Source of the DNA: an uncultured Methanomethylovorans sp.
GTDB lineage: Archaea; Halobacteriota; Methanosarcinia; Methanosarcinales; Methanosarcinaceae
NCBI GenBank assembly: GCA_937968035.1
Contig: CALBTS010000708.1
Span: 1-13,283 of the forward strand
Reading direction: 5' to 3'
Length of the DNA: 13,283 nt
Under the pieces are notes generated by a model. That model searched no databases. It was not told where the DNA came from and worked only from the letters and a program-made list of their open reading frames with translations. Positions 7,415 through 13,244 of the stretch are shown here, piece after piece. Made by a program: the position numbers and the translations under genes. Each line of letters opens with the position of its first letter. Position 1 is the first letter of the stretch.

Positions 7415-8404
7415 TCACCGGGATCTTCTATAACCTTCGTTGTCGGCCATGGATCTGATAAGTGACTTCAAGTTCTTACTGTACCATCCTTTTTTTATAT
7501 AATCAGGATAAATAGGCAGCCTTTCCCTCAGAGGTATGTCTTTGAGCAGTTCTCTCAGGTTATCCACAGTAGGCCATTCTGTTTCAGGATTGATCCAGTC
7601 GATGGTCGTGGGGGATATGCCTCCCAGGTCTGTCGCTCCACATTGGACAAGCAAATATGGGTCTATTAAGTTAGGGGCAACCTGAATGGCTATATCGGCA
7701 GGTAATATTTCCCTTGCAATAGAAACCATCTGGATCATCTCTTCTATGGTTGGAGAAGCGTGTTTTTCCATAAACGTTCCAGGTTTTGGAATGAAGTTCT
7801 GAACTATTACTTCCTGAATGTGTCCATATTCCGCATGCAGATTGGATATGCATTGCAGAGAGTCTATCCGATCGTCCAGGGTCTCCCCTATCCCAACCAG
7901 TATGCCAGTTGTGAACGGTATTTGCAACTCACCGGCATATTTGATGGTCTTGATCCTCACATCTGGCTGTTTCCCCGGACAATTTAAATGAGCTGCTACC
8001 ATACCCGTTGTTTCCAGCATGAGCCCCATGCTTGCATTCCAGGGTTTCAGGGATTCAAGTTCCATATAGTTCAGGACACCGGCATTTGTATGCGGCAAAA
8101 GACCGATCTTAATTGCCAGCTTACATAGATCTATAACGTACTCCACGTTAGAAGAATAACCCAGTTCTTCAAGCCATTTCTTATATTCGGGTACCTCTTC
8201 GGCATATTCTCCGAATGTAAAAAGCACCTCACTACAGCCTGCCTTTTTTCCTTCTTTGAGTATTGGGATAATATCCTCTGGTGACAAGAAGCATGACCCA
8301 GGCTCATCGGGTTCACGTCTGAATGTACAATACCCACACCTGTTCCTGCATACATTGGTCACGGGTATGAATACATTACGGGAAAATGTAACAAAATCTG
8401 TCAT
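7415..8404 (-). CDS. cofG: 7,8-didemethyl-8-hydroxy-5-deazariboflavin synthase subunit CofG
   Basis: CofG is the radical SAM enzyme that closes the deazaflavin ring, turning the CofH product into FO, the chromophore of F420. Motifs seen are the cluster motif CRNRCGYC (C19, C23, C26 counted from this start), LLPHTNAGVL, QNFIPKPGT and the C-terminal GGISPTTIDWINPETEWP. Length (329 aa) fits the stand-alone subunit. The ATG at 8404 places VTFSRN close to the N-terminus as in relatives, but no clear ribosome site precedes it. An in-frame GTG at 8434 would add ten residues and is also without a ribosome site, so the start is uncertain. The gene lies 16 (from GTG) or 46 bases after the flavoenzyme gene upstream and is probably co-transcribed with it. 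Confidence 0.93.
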   Translation of the reverse strand: MTDFVTFSRNVFIPVTNVCRNRCGYCTFRREPDEPGSCFLSPEDIIPILKEGKKAGCSEVLFTFGEYAEEVPEYKKWLEELGYSSNVEYVIDLCKLAIKIGLLPHTNAGVLNYMELESLKPWNASMGLMLETTGMVAAHLNCPGKQPDVRIKTIKYAGELQIPFTTGILVGIGETLDDRIDSLQCISNLHAEYGHIQEVIVQNFIPKPGTFMEKHASPTIEEMIQMVSIAREILPADIAIQVAPNLIDPYLLVQCGATDLGGISPTTIDWINPETEWPTVDNLRELLKDIPLRERLPIYPDYIKKGWYSKNLKSLIRSMADNEGYRRSR

Positions 8405-8450
8405 GTGCTTTCGTTGGACTATATAGGTTACCACAAATTTAATCTATCGA

Positions 8451-9740
8451 TTAGTTTCCCTGGTTCAGGATGTCTTTCATGGCATTTCTTACGCCAAGTG
8501 CAATACCATCGACCTCTATGCCTCCTTTGCCTTTTGCCCCATCCCCCACTACATAAAGGCCTTCAATGGGAGTCTTATTTGTAAGGTCCGTACCGGAGGA
8601 CGACCGATTTACTGGCCATTCCCCTGAATATGATTGTATGAGAAGTACCTCATAATCCCTGCCTGCAAAGATGTCGGACAGATCACTTAGGCCAAGGTCT
8701 ATTTCTTCTTCCAGGCTGTCAAGTTTTTCCCATTCTACGCATTGATGTGCCATTGTCAGATGTTTTCCAGGAGGTGCAAGAGAAGGATCAATATTTGTCA
8801 CTTCGTTGATACCATTTACCCGTCGGGCATAAGGTGTCAGCAGCACGCCTGCATGGCCAATAAGCGGCTCGTTCGATGAAAGGCAGATCTTGACACCAGC
8901 AGAAGGTTTCAATTCTTTAATGGACTCTAGATAATTCTCAGTATCTCCGGTCAGTACATTTGTATCGTATAGCCTGCTTGTTTCCATGTGGCCTATATCA
9001 CTGATCACAATGTTTCCGCGGTACTCTTTCCCATCAGCTATTATTCCCACAGCTTTCTGCTTTTCTGTAATTATCCGGGAAACTTCTGAAGAGGTATGTA
9101 TCTTTCCTCCACAGGAGGATATTACTTCAATAAGAGCGTCAGTAACTCCTTTACAGCCGCCGAGCGGTATTCCGGAACCACTGTATCTATACATGTTCTC
9201 AACTATCTCAAATACTTCCGCAGCTGGTACGTCTTTAGCCTTCAGGCTTAATGCCCACCCGCAGAAAGAGTCAGCTATCCTTAGGCCCCATTCCCCTTTA
9301 AGGTTCTTGGAGCACCACTCTTCCATTGAACCCTTTTTCGGAGGAAAGATACGTGTAGTGGTTATGAGGATCGCCAGTTTTATCTTATTCAGCAGAGAAA
9401 AGCGTTTTCTGAAATCATGGAAATCTATGTCCCGGAAACCATGTGCATAATCCGTGGCATCTTTTTCTATTGGGATACGGATGATGGCCATAGGATCGGC
9501 ACGTACGATCTGTACGTCCGCTCCCACGTCCTTCAGTAAGGTGCCCAGAGGACCAGTCGGGCCATGAGGTATCATATGTAAAGCGCCAGTAGATAGCTGG
9601 AACCCTTTATATTGAATGTTAGTGAACCTTCCACCTGTAATGGGAAGTCGCTCAAAAACATCCACTTCGTGGCCTGCCCGCGAAAGCCAGGCAGCACTAA
9701 GAAGACCTCCAAGTCCTGAACCGATCACTAAAACTTTCAT
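8451..9740 (-). CDS. Phytoene desaturase-like FAD-dependent oxidoreductase (COG1233-type), substrate unknown
   Basis: This 429-residue flavoprotein has an N-terminal FAD-binding motif (GSGLGG 7-12, E30, GGRF 36-39) and the C-terminal FAD motif GLYVVGDGAKGKGG (394-407) followed by VDGIALGVRNA (410-420), the pattern of carotenoid desaturase and isomerase relatives. No transmembrane segment is evident. The ATG at 9740 has GAGGAAAG upstream and starts immediately at the Rossmann strand. The longer in-frame reading to 9881 is the ferredoxin gene out of frame. The start overlaps the ferredoxin stop by ATGA, the same architecture as the ferredoxin-geranylgeranyl reductase pair at 4403-3025. I infer a ferredoxin-linked redox step on an isoprenoid, possibly lipid or methanophenazine side chain. 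Nothing else points to carotenoid synthesis here. Confidence 0.85.
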   Translation of the reverse strand: MKVLVIGSGLGGLLSAAWLSRAGHEVDVFERLPITGGRFTNIQYKGFQLSTGALHMIPHGPTGPLGTLLKDVGADVQIVRADPMAIIRIPIEKDATDYAHGFRDIDFHDFRKRFSLLNKIKLAILITTTRIFPPKKGSMEEWCSKNLKGEWGLRIADSFCGWALSLKAKDVPAAEVFEIVENMYRYSGSGIPLGGCKGVTDALIEVISSCGGKIHTSSEVSRIITEKQKAVGIIADGKEYRGNIVISDIGHMETSRLYDTNVLTGDTENYLESIKELKPSAGVKICLSSNEPLIGHAGVLLTPYARRVNGINEVTNIDPSLAPPGKHLTMAHQCVEWEKLDSLEEEIDLGLSDLSDIFAGRDYEVLLIQSYSGEWPVNRSSSGTDLTNKTPIEGLYVVGDGAKGKGGIEVDGIALGVRNAMKDILNQGN

Positions 9741-9898
9741 GCACTTTCCTCGATAGCTTTCATCGGACAGTAGGCCATACATATTTTGCACTGGATGCAA
9801 TCTGCAGTAATACAGGCATTCCCTTTTACAATAATAGCTTCTTTCGGACAGAACGCAGTACACTGACCGCATCCGACACATCTTTTATTGATTTCCAT
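9737..9898 (-). CDS. Small 2[4Fe-4S] ferredoxin coupled to the phytoene desaturase-like enzyme
   Basis: This 53-residue protein, short enough to be missed by length-limited gene calling, has two complete cluster motifs: C7-x2-C10-x2-C13-x3-C17-P and C34-x2-C37-x2-C40-x3-C44-P. A ninth cysteine, C29, lies between them. The ATG at 9898 has GGTGT seven bases upstream (9906-9910). Its TGA overlaps the ATG of the downstream flavoenzyme as ATGA. It is the first gene of the leftward unit and is divergent from the Lrp-type regulator. The most likely role is dedicated electron carrier for the adjacent flavoenzyme; this is inferred from coupling only. Confidence 0.9.
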   Translation of the reverse strand: MEINKRCVGCGQCTAFCPKEAIIVKGNACITADCIQCKICMAYCPMKAIEESA

Positions 9899-9958
9899 TG
9901 GCTATACACCATTCATGCAATATAGAATCATTCAATGAACAAAAACATTGTCATCTAC

Positions 9959-9972
9959 ATAATTATATATGG
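9959..9972 (-). promoter_or_regulatory. TATA-like box of the ferredoxin-flavoenzyme-cofG unit
   Basis: The minus strand reads CCATATATAATTATG, a good TATA-like core about 65 bases before the ferredoxin ATG. The predicted leader is about 40 bases and includes the GGTGT ribosome site. It lies in the 188-base, very AT-rich divergent spacer (9899-10086), which holds no gene I can support. Confidence 0.45.
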
Positions 9973-10052
9973 TTTTTATTATTTATGTTTTATATGTTTC
10001 TTGTTTTTTGCTTATTATGTCAAATTGATCCATTCTGGGAGTTTAAAGAAAA

Positions 10053-10064
10053 ATATCATATACT
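10053..10064 (+). promoter_or_regulatory. TATA-like box of the Lrp-type regulator, leaderless transcript likely
   Basis: ATATCATATACT is centred 28-29 bases before the ATG at 10087. There is no purine-rich ribosome site between it and the start (the bases before ATG are AATATATTAAT). This spacing fits a leaderless archaeal mRNA. The AT-rich repeat ATTAAT...ATTAAT just before the ATG could be an autoregulatory site. Confidence 0.4.
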
Positions 10065-10086
10065 ATGAATTAATAAATATATTAAT

Positions 10087-10536
10087 ATGGATGATCTTGA
10101 CTTTGCCATTTTGGAACACCTCACACAGAATTCCAGGATCCACAGCACTGAAATTGCCAGTGATCTTGGGCTTGCTACATCCACTGTTCATAAGAGGATA
10201 GAAAAACTTCAGAGCAGTGGGGTTGTCAAGCAATTCACCGTTTTGATCGATCCTGCGAGTGTCGGCTTGAATATAACGACCTATATTGGTCTTAGGATAG
10301 ATCAGAGTAAAAGGATAAGTGTTATTAATAAACTTAAGAATGTCAATGATGTGCTTGAGATATATGAACTTCTGGAGCCTTATGATCTTTTATTGAAAGT
10401 GAGGACATATGATATTCATTCATTGAAAGAGAATGTTATCCATGTGCTTAATAATATTGATGGTGTGCTTGAATCTAACAGTCTTCTCACTACTAAATGT
10501 CATAAAGAGAAAACATGTGTTATGCTAAAAAAATAA
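10087..10536 (+). CDS. Lrp/AsnC-family transcriptional regulator
   Basis: The 149-residue protein has an N-terminal winged helix-turn-helix (about 2-60), including LDFAILEHLTQNSRI and the recognition region LATSTVHKRIEKLQSSGVV. A RAM-type ligand/oligomerisation domain follows (about 65-140: TTYIGLRID, DVLEIYELLEPYDLLLKV, SLKENVIHVLNNIDGVLES). Such proteins bind DNA as dimers or octamers and often control their own gene and neighbours. The C-terminal tail TTKCHKEKTCVMLKK carries a C-x5-C pair that could respond to redox state or metal, which is speculation. It lies between the divergent ferredoxin/cof unit and the fpo side, so either could be a target. Confidence 0.88.
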   Translation: MDDLDFAILEHLTQNSRIHSTEIASDLGLATSTVHKRIEKLQSSGVVKQFTVLIDPASVGLNITTYIGLRIDQSKRISVINKLKNVNDVLEIYELLEPYDLLLKVRTYDIHSLKENVIHVLNNIDGVLESNSLLTTKCHKEKTCVMLKK

Positions 10537-10555
10537 ATTATACTTTTTCGTCATG

Positions 10556-10563
10556 TTATATAA
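10556..10563 (+). promoter_or_regulatory. TATA-like box ahead of the DUF22-like gene
   Basis: TTATATAA lies 75 bases before the ATG at 10631. A start about 25 bases downstream would give a leader near 45 bases that ends in the strong ribosome site GGTGATGAA. This makes the DUF22-like and zinc-ribbon genes a unit separate from the regulator. Confidence 0.4.
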
Positions 10564-10630
10564 TGATTATTAATGATGTTTTTTCGAAATCTATTTGTAC
10601 TAGAATAGACCAACTATTTGTGGTGATGAA

Positions 10631-11050
10631 ATGAAGCAGGAAATAGTTCAGGTCGTTTGCCGTGAGAACGGTGACATCAAATGTAAGAAGATAAACGCCG
10701 CAACTTACGAATTCACCATCGCCACAAGAGCAAAGTGGGAAATGGTGATAGCCACCGAGGATGCAGACATACGGGCCGGTGAGTTCAAAAAACTGCGTGT
10801 GAAGGAGATCAAGATCGAACCTGATACGATCGCCATGCCTTGCACATTTACTCACCATGCGGTAGTTTCTCTGATAAAGGTGGGTACAGATGGAGGTGCC
10901 AAGCCAGTGGACACTGAACGTACTATCACATACGCTTATGTGCTGGGGCAGGAGTCCGGGAAGGTGCACAGTGGGGATCTGCTTGCAGTGCTGAACATAT
11001 TTCCCATAATGTTCACCCGGGAAGCCATGAAGCCGATATCTATCACTTGA
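10631..11050 (+). CDS. Conserved archaeal protein, probable DUF22 family, function unknown
   Basis: This 139-residue soluble protein has no signal peptide, membrane segment or catalytic signature I can name. Its pattern RAKWEMVIATEDADIRAGE (33-51), followed by a beta-rich VKEIKIEPDTIAMP stretch, HHAVVSLIKV and the ending GDLLAVLNIFPI, resembles my recollection of the archaeal DUF22 domain. That assignment is from memory and tentative. GGTGATGAA directly before the ATG at 10631 is a clear ribosome site. A zinc-ribbon gene follows after 28 bases, so they are probably co-transcribed, just upstream of fpo. A small beta-barrel-like binding or scaffold protein is possible but unproven. Confidence 0.7.
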   Translation: MKQEIVQVVCRENGDIKCKKINAATYEFTIATRAKWEMVIATEDADIRAGEFKKLRVKEIKIEPDTIAMPCTFTHHAVVSLIKVGTDGGAKPVDTERTITYAYVLGQESGKVHSGDLLAVLNIFPIMFTREAMKPISIT

Positions 11051-11078
11051 TAAGTTCAGGATCATCAGGGGTGGCATA

Positions 11079-11579
11079 ATGGAATCATGTGTTATATGCG
11101 GGGGTGAGCAGGATTCCCGTCATTTCAAGGATTATAATATCTGTACGACCTGTGCAGATATCCTGGAAGATGTGATGGGAGAATATTTCATACGCACCAT
11201 ATGGAAAAGGGAACCCAAGGCACATAAGGCCTATCTGCAATATCTGGACCACACGATTAAGTATATATCGGACTACAAGAAGCTAACAGAAAAATCTGAA
11301 AGCCATATAAGGCAGGTATCCAGTCGTGTACAGGGTGCCCTTGAGAGCAATGCTGCTCCTCTTAAGCAGAAATACTTCGCACACATGCAAATGGTACTTA
11401 AGTGGCTTGAAACTACGCCACATTTCTATCATTACTACTTCAAGGACTATTATGTATGTCCGAATTGTGGTTCTTCGATATTTGAAAAATATGTGCGTAC
11501 GGATGTAGGGGAATGGATGGTGGTTTCCTGCTCCGAGTGCGATACTGTGATCAAGAAATATTACTCTCCTCAGCTCTGA
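11079..11579 (+). CDS. Double zinc-ribbon protein, function unknown
   Basis: The 166-residue protein has two metal-binding cysteine sets flanking a helical middle. The N-terminal set is C4-x2-C7 with C22-x2-C25; the C-terminal set is C127-x2-C130 with C151-x2-C154, typical of zinc ribbons. The centre (about 28-115) is charged and predicted helical, with many aromatic residues (YLQYLDHTIKYISDYKK, HFYHYYFKDYY). No DNA-binding or enzyme family is recognised. GGGGTGG lies close before the ATG. It is the second gene after the DUF22-like gene and ends in a terminator, so it is not in the fpo transcript unless there is read-through. Confidence 0.75.
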   Translation: MESCVICGGEQDSRHFKDYNICTTCADILEDVMGEYFIRTIWKREPKAHKAYLQYLDHTIKYISDYKKLTEKSESHIRQVSSRVQGALESNAAPLKQKYFAHMQMVLKWLETTPHFYHYYFKDYYVCPNCGSSIFEKYVRTDVGEWMVVSCSECDTVIKKYYSPQL

Positions 11580-11599
11580 TAAGAAGCTGAGCTTTTTTT
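11569..11599 (+). terminator. Intrinsic-type terminator after the zinc-ribbon gene
   Basis: CTCAGCT (11569-11575) and AGCTGAG (11585-11591) form a perfect 7-bp stem around a 9-base loop that contains the stop codon TGA. Seven T residues follow at 11593-11599. It separates the zinc-ribbon gene from the fpo promoter region. Confidence 0.65.
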
Positions 11600-11640
11600 A
11601 TTTGCTATAAAGTCATATTTTCCGTATAATGGTGATTTCT

Positions 11641-11686
11641 TTATGGCAAAAACATAGCTAAAAAGGCTTATTGAAACTTGCCATAA
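11641..11686. repeat. Inverted repeat A upstream of fpoA
   Basis: TTATGGCAA (11641-11649) and TTGCCATAA (11678-11686) are perfect 9-bp inverted arms with a 28-base spacer. Inside the spacer, ATAGC and GCTTAT form a second short stem with one bulged T around TAAAAAG. It lies about 130-175 bases before the fpoA ATG, where an upstream regulator site would be expected. The regulator is unknown. Confidence 0.55.
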
Positions 11687-11735
11687 CACAAAATTTAATT
11701 ACCTTTAACGTATTCTGAACCTACATTCATTGAAA

Positions 11736-11788
11736 ATAGGTTACAGTATACTCTTTTTCATAAAAAGAGAATTATACAAATAACCTAT
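11736..11788. repeat. Inverted repeat B, nested palindrome in the fpoA leader
   Basis: Three paired blocks are nested around the loop CAT (11759-11761). They are CTCTTTTT/AAAAAGAG (11751-11758/11762-11769), GTATA/TATAC (11746-11750/11773-11777) and ATAGGTTA/TAACCTAT (11736-11743/11781-11788). That is 21 paired bases with only a 3-base bulge and a 2x3 internal loop. It lies 30-80 bases before the fpoA ATG. It could be an operator, or, if transcription starts near 11720, an RNA stem-loop in the leader. Confidence 0.65.
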
Positions 11789-11805
11789 ATGTATTTATAA
11801 TCTTT

Positions 11806-11811
11806 AGGTGA
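11806..11811 (+). promoter_or_regulatory. fpoA ribosome binding site
   Basis: AGGTGA lies six bases before the ATG at 11818. It implies a leadered mRNA, so the TATA-like TTTATAAT at 11794-11801 is too close to be the promoter. The true start of the fpo transcript should lie further upstream, around or before inverted repeat B. Confidence 0.6.
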
Positions 11812-11817
11812 ATCACT

Positions 11818-12210
11818 ATGTCAGGAATAATCGATGTTAGCAACATAATTTACAGTTACATTCCGGTTGCGATAATTCTTGTAGTGGCGCTTTTAATGCC
11901 TCCGGTGACCATGCTTCTTGTGAAGCAGTTAAGTCCGAGGAGCAAATCTCCTGTAAAATATGAAACATATGAGGCGGGTTCCGTTCCCACTGGGAGTGCA
12001 AGGATCCAGTTCAATGTTGAGTATTACCTGTATGCCATTGCATTTGTCTTGTTCGATATAGAGGTCCTTTTTTTGTATCCCTGGGCTACTATTTTCAGAG
12101 AACCAAGCATAACGATTGTAGCAACCATTGAAATGCTGATCTTTATTTTCGTTGTATTGTTCGGATACTTATATCTTATCAAGAAGGAGGCGCTTAAATG
12201 GCAGAAGTAG
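11818..12210 (+). CDS. fpoA: F420H2 dehydrogenase subunit FpoA (NuoA/ND3 homologue)
   Basis: FpoA is a small membrane subunit of the proton-pumping F420H2:methanophenazine oxidoreductase, the methanogen relative of respiratory complex I. The 130-residue protein has three transmembrane helices (about 12-36, 67-89 and 98-121). Between helices 1 and 2 lies the loop YEAGSVPTG (51-59), and helix 2 carries the signature FDIEVLFLYPWA (79-90) with acidic D80 and E82. The loop cysteine found in many ND3/NuoA proteins (YECG) is an alanine here (A53). AGGTGA precedes the start. It is the first gene of the fpo operon; its end overlaps fpoB by 13 bases. Confidence 0.95.
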   Translation: MSGIIDVSNIIYSYIPVAIILVVALLMPPVTMLLVKQLSPRSKSPVKYETYEAGSVPTGSARIQFNVEYYLYAIAFVLFDIEVLFLYPWATIFREPSITIVATIEMLIFIFVVLFGYLYLIKKEALKWQK

Positions 12211-12749
12211 AGCCTGTTTCCGCTAATAATAAAGATGACATGCAAGAAGAGATACCAGGTGTCATGACCACAAGCACTAGTGCTATCAGTGACTTCTTAA
12301 AGAAAACAAAGGCACAGGATATCATTAACTGGGGAAGGAAGAACTCTCTCTGGTTCACTGTGAATGCCATGGGTTGCTGTGGTGTGGAATTGCTTTCCAC
12401 AGGTATGGCACACTATGACACCGATCGTTTTGGTATCATTCCGAGGAACTCTCCAAGGCATGCCGATGTACTGATCATCAGCGGGTACGTGACAAAGAAA
12501 TATTTCCCTGCACTTAAGAGGGTATGGGACCAGATGCCAGCACCAAAATGGATCATAGCCTTTGGGGACTGTGCGATCAGCGGCGGCCCATTTTTTGAAT
12601 CATATAGCACTCGTCAGAACATAGATGAAGTGTTTCCGGTAGACATCTATGTTCCGGGCTGCCCCCCAAGATGTGAGGCACTTATTCAGGCATTTTACGA
12701 GCTGCAGCAGAAGATCGTCGCAAAGAAGGACAAAGGTACTGAATACTGA
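12198..12749 (+). CDS. fpoB: F420H2 dehydrogenase subunit FpoB (NuoB homologue, N2 cluster)
   Basis: FpoB is the peripheral-arm subunit carrying the terminal [4Fe-4S] cluster (N2 in complex I) that hands electrons to methanophenazine. The 183-residue protein has the adjacent pair C60-C61 (AMGCCGVELL), C125 (FGDCAISGG) and C155 (VPGCPPRCE), the four expected ligands. RFGIIPRNSPRHADVLIISG (77-96) is the usual surrounding sequence. The first 40 residues are a poorly conserved acidic tail. GGAGG seven bases before the ATG lies within fpoA, consistent with coupled translation. fpoC follows after 9 bases. Confidence 0.96.
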   Translation: MAEVEPVSANNKDDMQEEIPGVMTTSTSAISDFLKKTKAQDIINWGRKNSLWFTVNAMGCCGVELLSTGMAHYDTDRFGIIPRNSPRHADVLIISGYVTKKYFPALKRVWDQMPAPKWIIAFGDCAISGGPFFESYSTRQNIDEVFPVDIYVPGCPPRCEALIQAFYELQQKIVAKKDKGTEY

Positions 12750-12758
12750 GGTGATCAT

Positions 12759-13235
12759 ATGGATGCTAAAGCTATAATAGATTCCCTTTCCAGTCAGTTC
12801 CCAGGCGTCATCTGTGATGCACAGGTGGAATCTGATATCAGGATCCTTGCTAAAGTAAAGCCTGAAAGCGTGAAGGATATATGTCAGTATCTCAAGGAAA
12901 AACTTTCTTTCGGACATCTCTGTTGTGAATTAGGTGTCGATCATCCTGAAAGGAACGAGATCGAAGTGGTATATGTTATCGGTTCTTATGAACACCCTGT
13001 AGTGCTGATCTTAAAAGCCATATTGCCAAGGGACGATCCTGAAATAGAGTCTGTTGTTCCTGTATACTGGAATGCCAACTGGTACGAAAGAGAAACCTAC
13101 GAACTTTTCGGTGTTAAATATCTCAATCACCCGGACCTTCGGCCTCTGGTGCTTCCTCAGGAACTGCTTGGCGAATGGCCGCTCAGAAAAGATTACAAAG
13201 GTTTCCCCAACAAAACAGCCAGGAATCTGGTATGA
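12759..13235 (+). CDS. fpoC: F420H2 dehydrogenase subunit FpoC (NuoC, 30-kDa subunit homologue)
   Basis: FpoC is a peripheral-arm structural subunit of the F420H2 dehydrogenase, binding FpoD near the N2 cluster and methanophenazine site. The 158-residue protein ends with the diagnostic signature NANWYERETYELFGVKY (105-121), then NHPDLRPLVLP (123-133) and GEWPLRKDYKG (138-148). The N-terminal half is the variable alpha/beta part. It is a stand-alone protein rather than a fusion to the D subunit as in some bacteria. A perfect GAGGTGATC ribosome site overlaps the fpoB stop. fpoD begins nine bases after the stop. Confidence 0.95.
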   Translation: MDAKAIIDSLSSQFPGVICDAQVESDIRILAKVKPESVKDICQYLKEKLSFGHLCCELGVDHPERNEIEVVYVIGSYEHPVVLILKAILPRDDPEIESVVPVYWNANWYERETYELFGVKYLNHPDLRPLVLPQELLGEWPLRKDYKGFPNKTARNLV

Positions 13236-13244
13236 GGTTTTATT

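Noticed and set aside
9741..9881. N-terminal extension of the phytoene desaturase-like enzyme
   Set aside because: The extension is the ferredoxin gene read out of frame. A ribosome site and the Rossmann motif mark the ATG at 9740.
9931..9939. TTCAATGAA here, in inverted form TTCATTGAA at 11726-11734, as a shared operator of the cof and fpo units
   Set aside because: The same 9-mer also occurs inside the Lrp-type coding sequence (about 10418-10426). It is short and AT-rich, so chance is a sufficient explanation.
9935..10201. 88-codon plus-strand frame with a hydrophobic start
   Set aside because: It lies in the AT-rich divergent spacer and runs over 100 bases into the Lrp-type gene in another frame. 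It has no ribosome site, and its hydrophobicity is what AT-rich DNA gives by chance.
11794..11801. TTTATAAT as the fpo TATA box
   Set aside because: It would put the transcript start at or inside the fpoA start codon, which conflicts with the strong AGGTGA ribosome site at 11806-11811.
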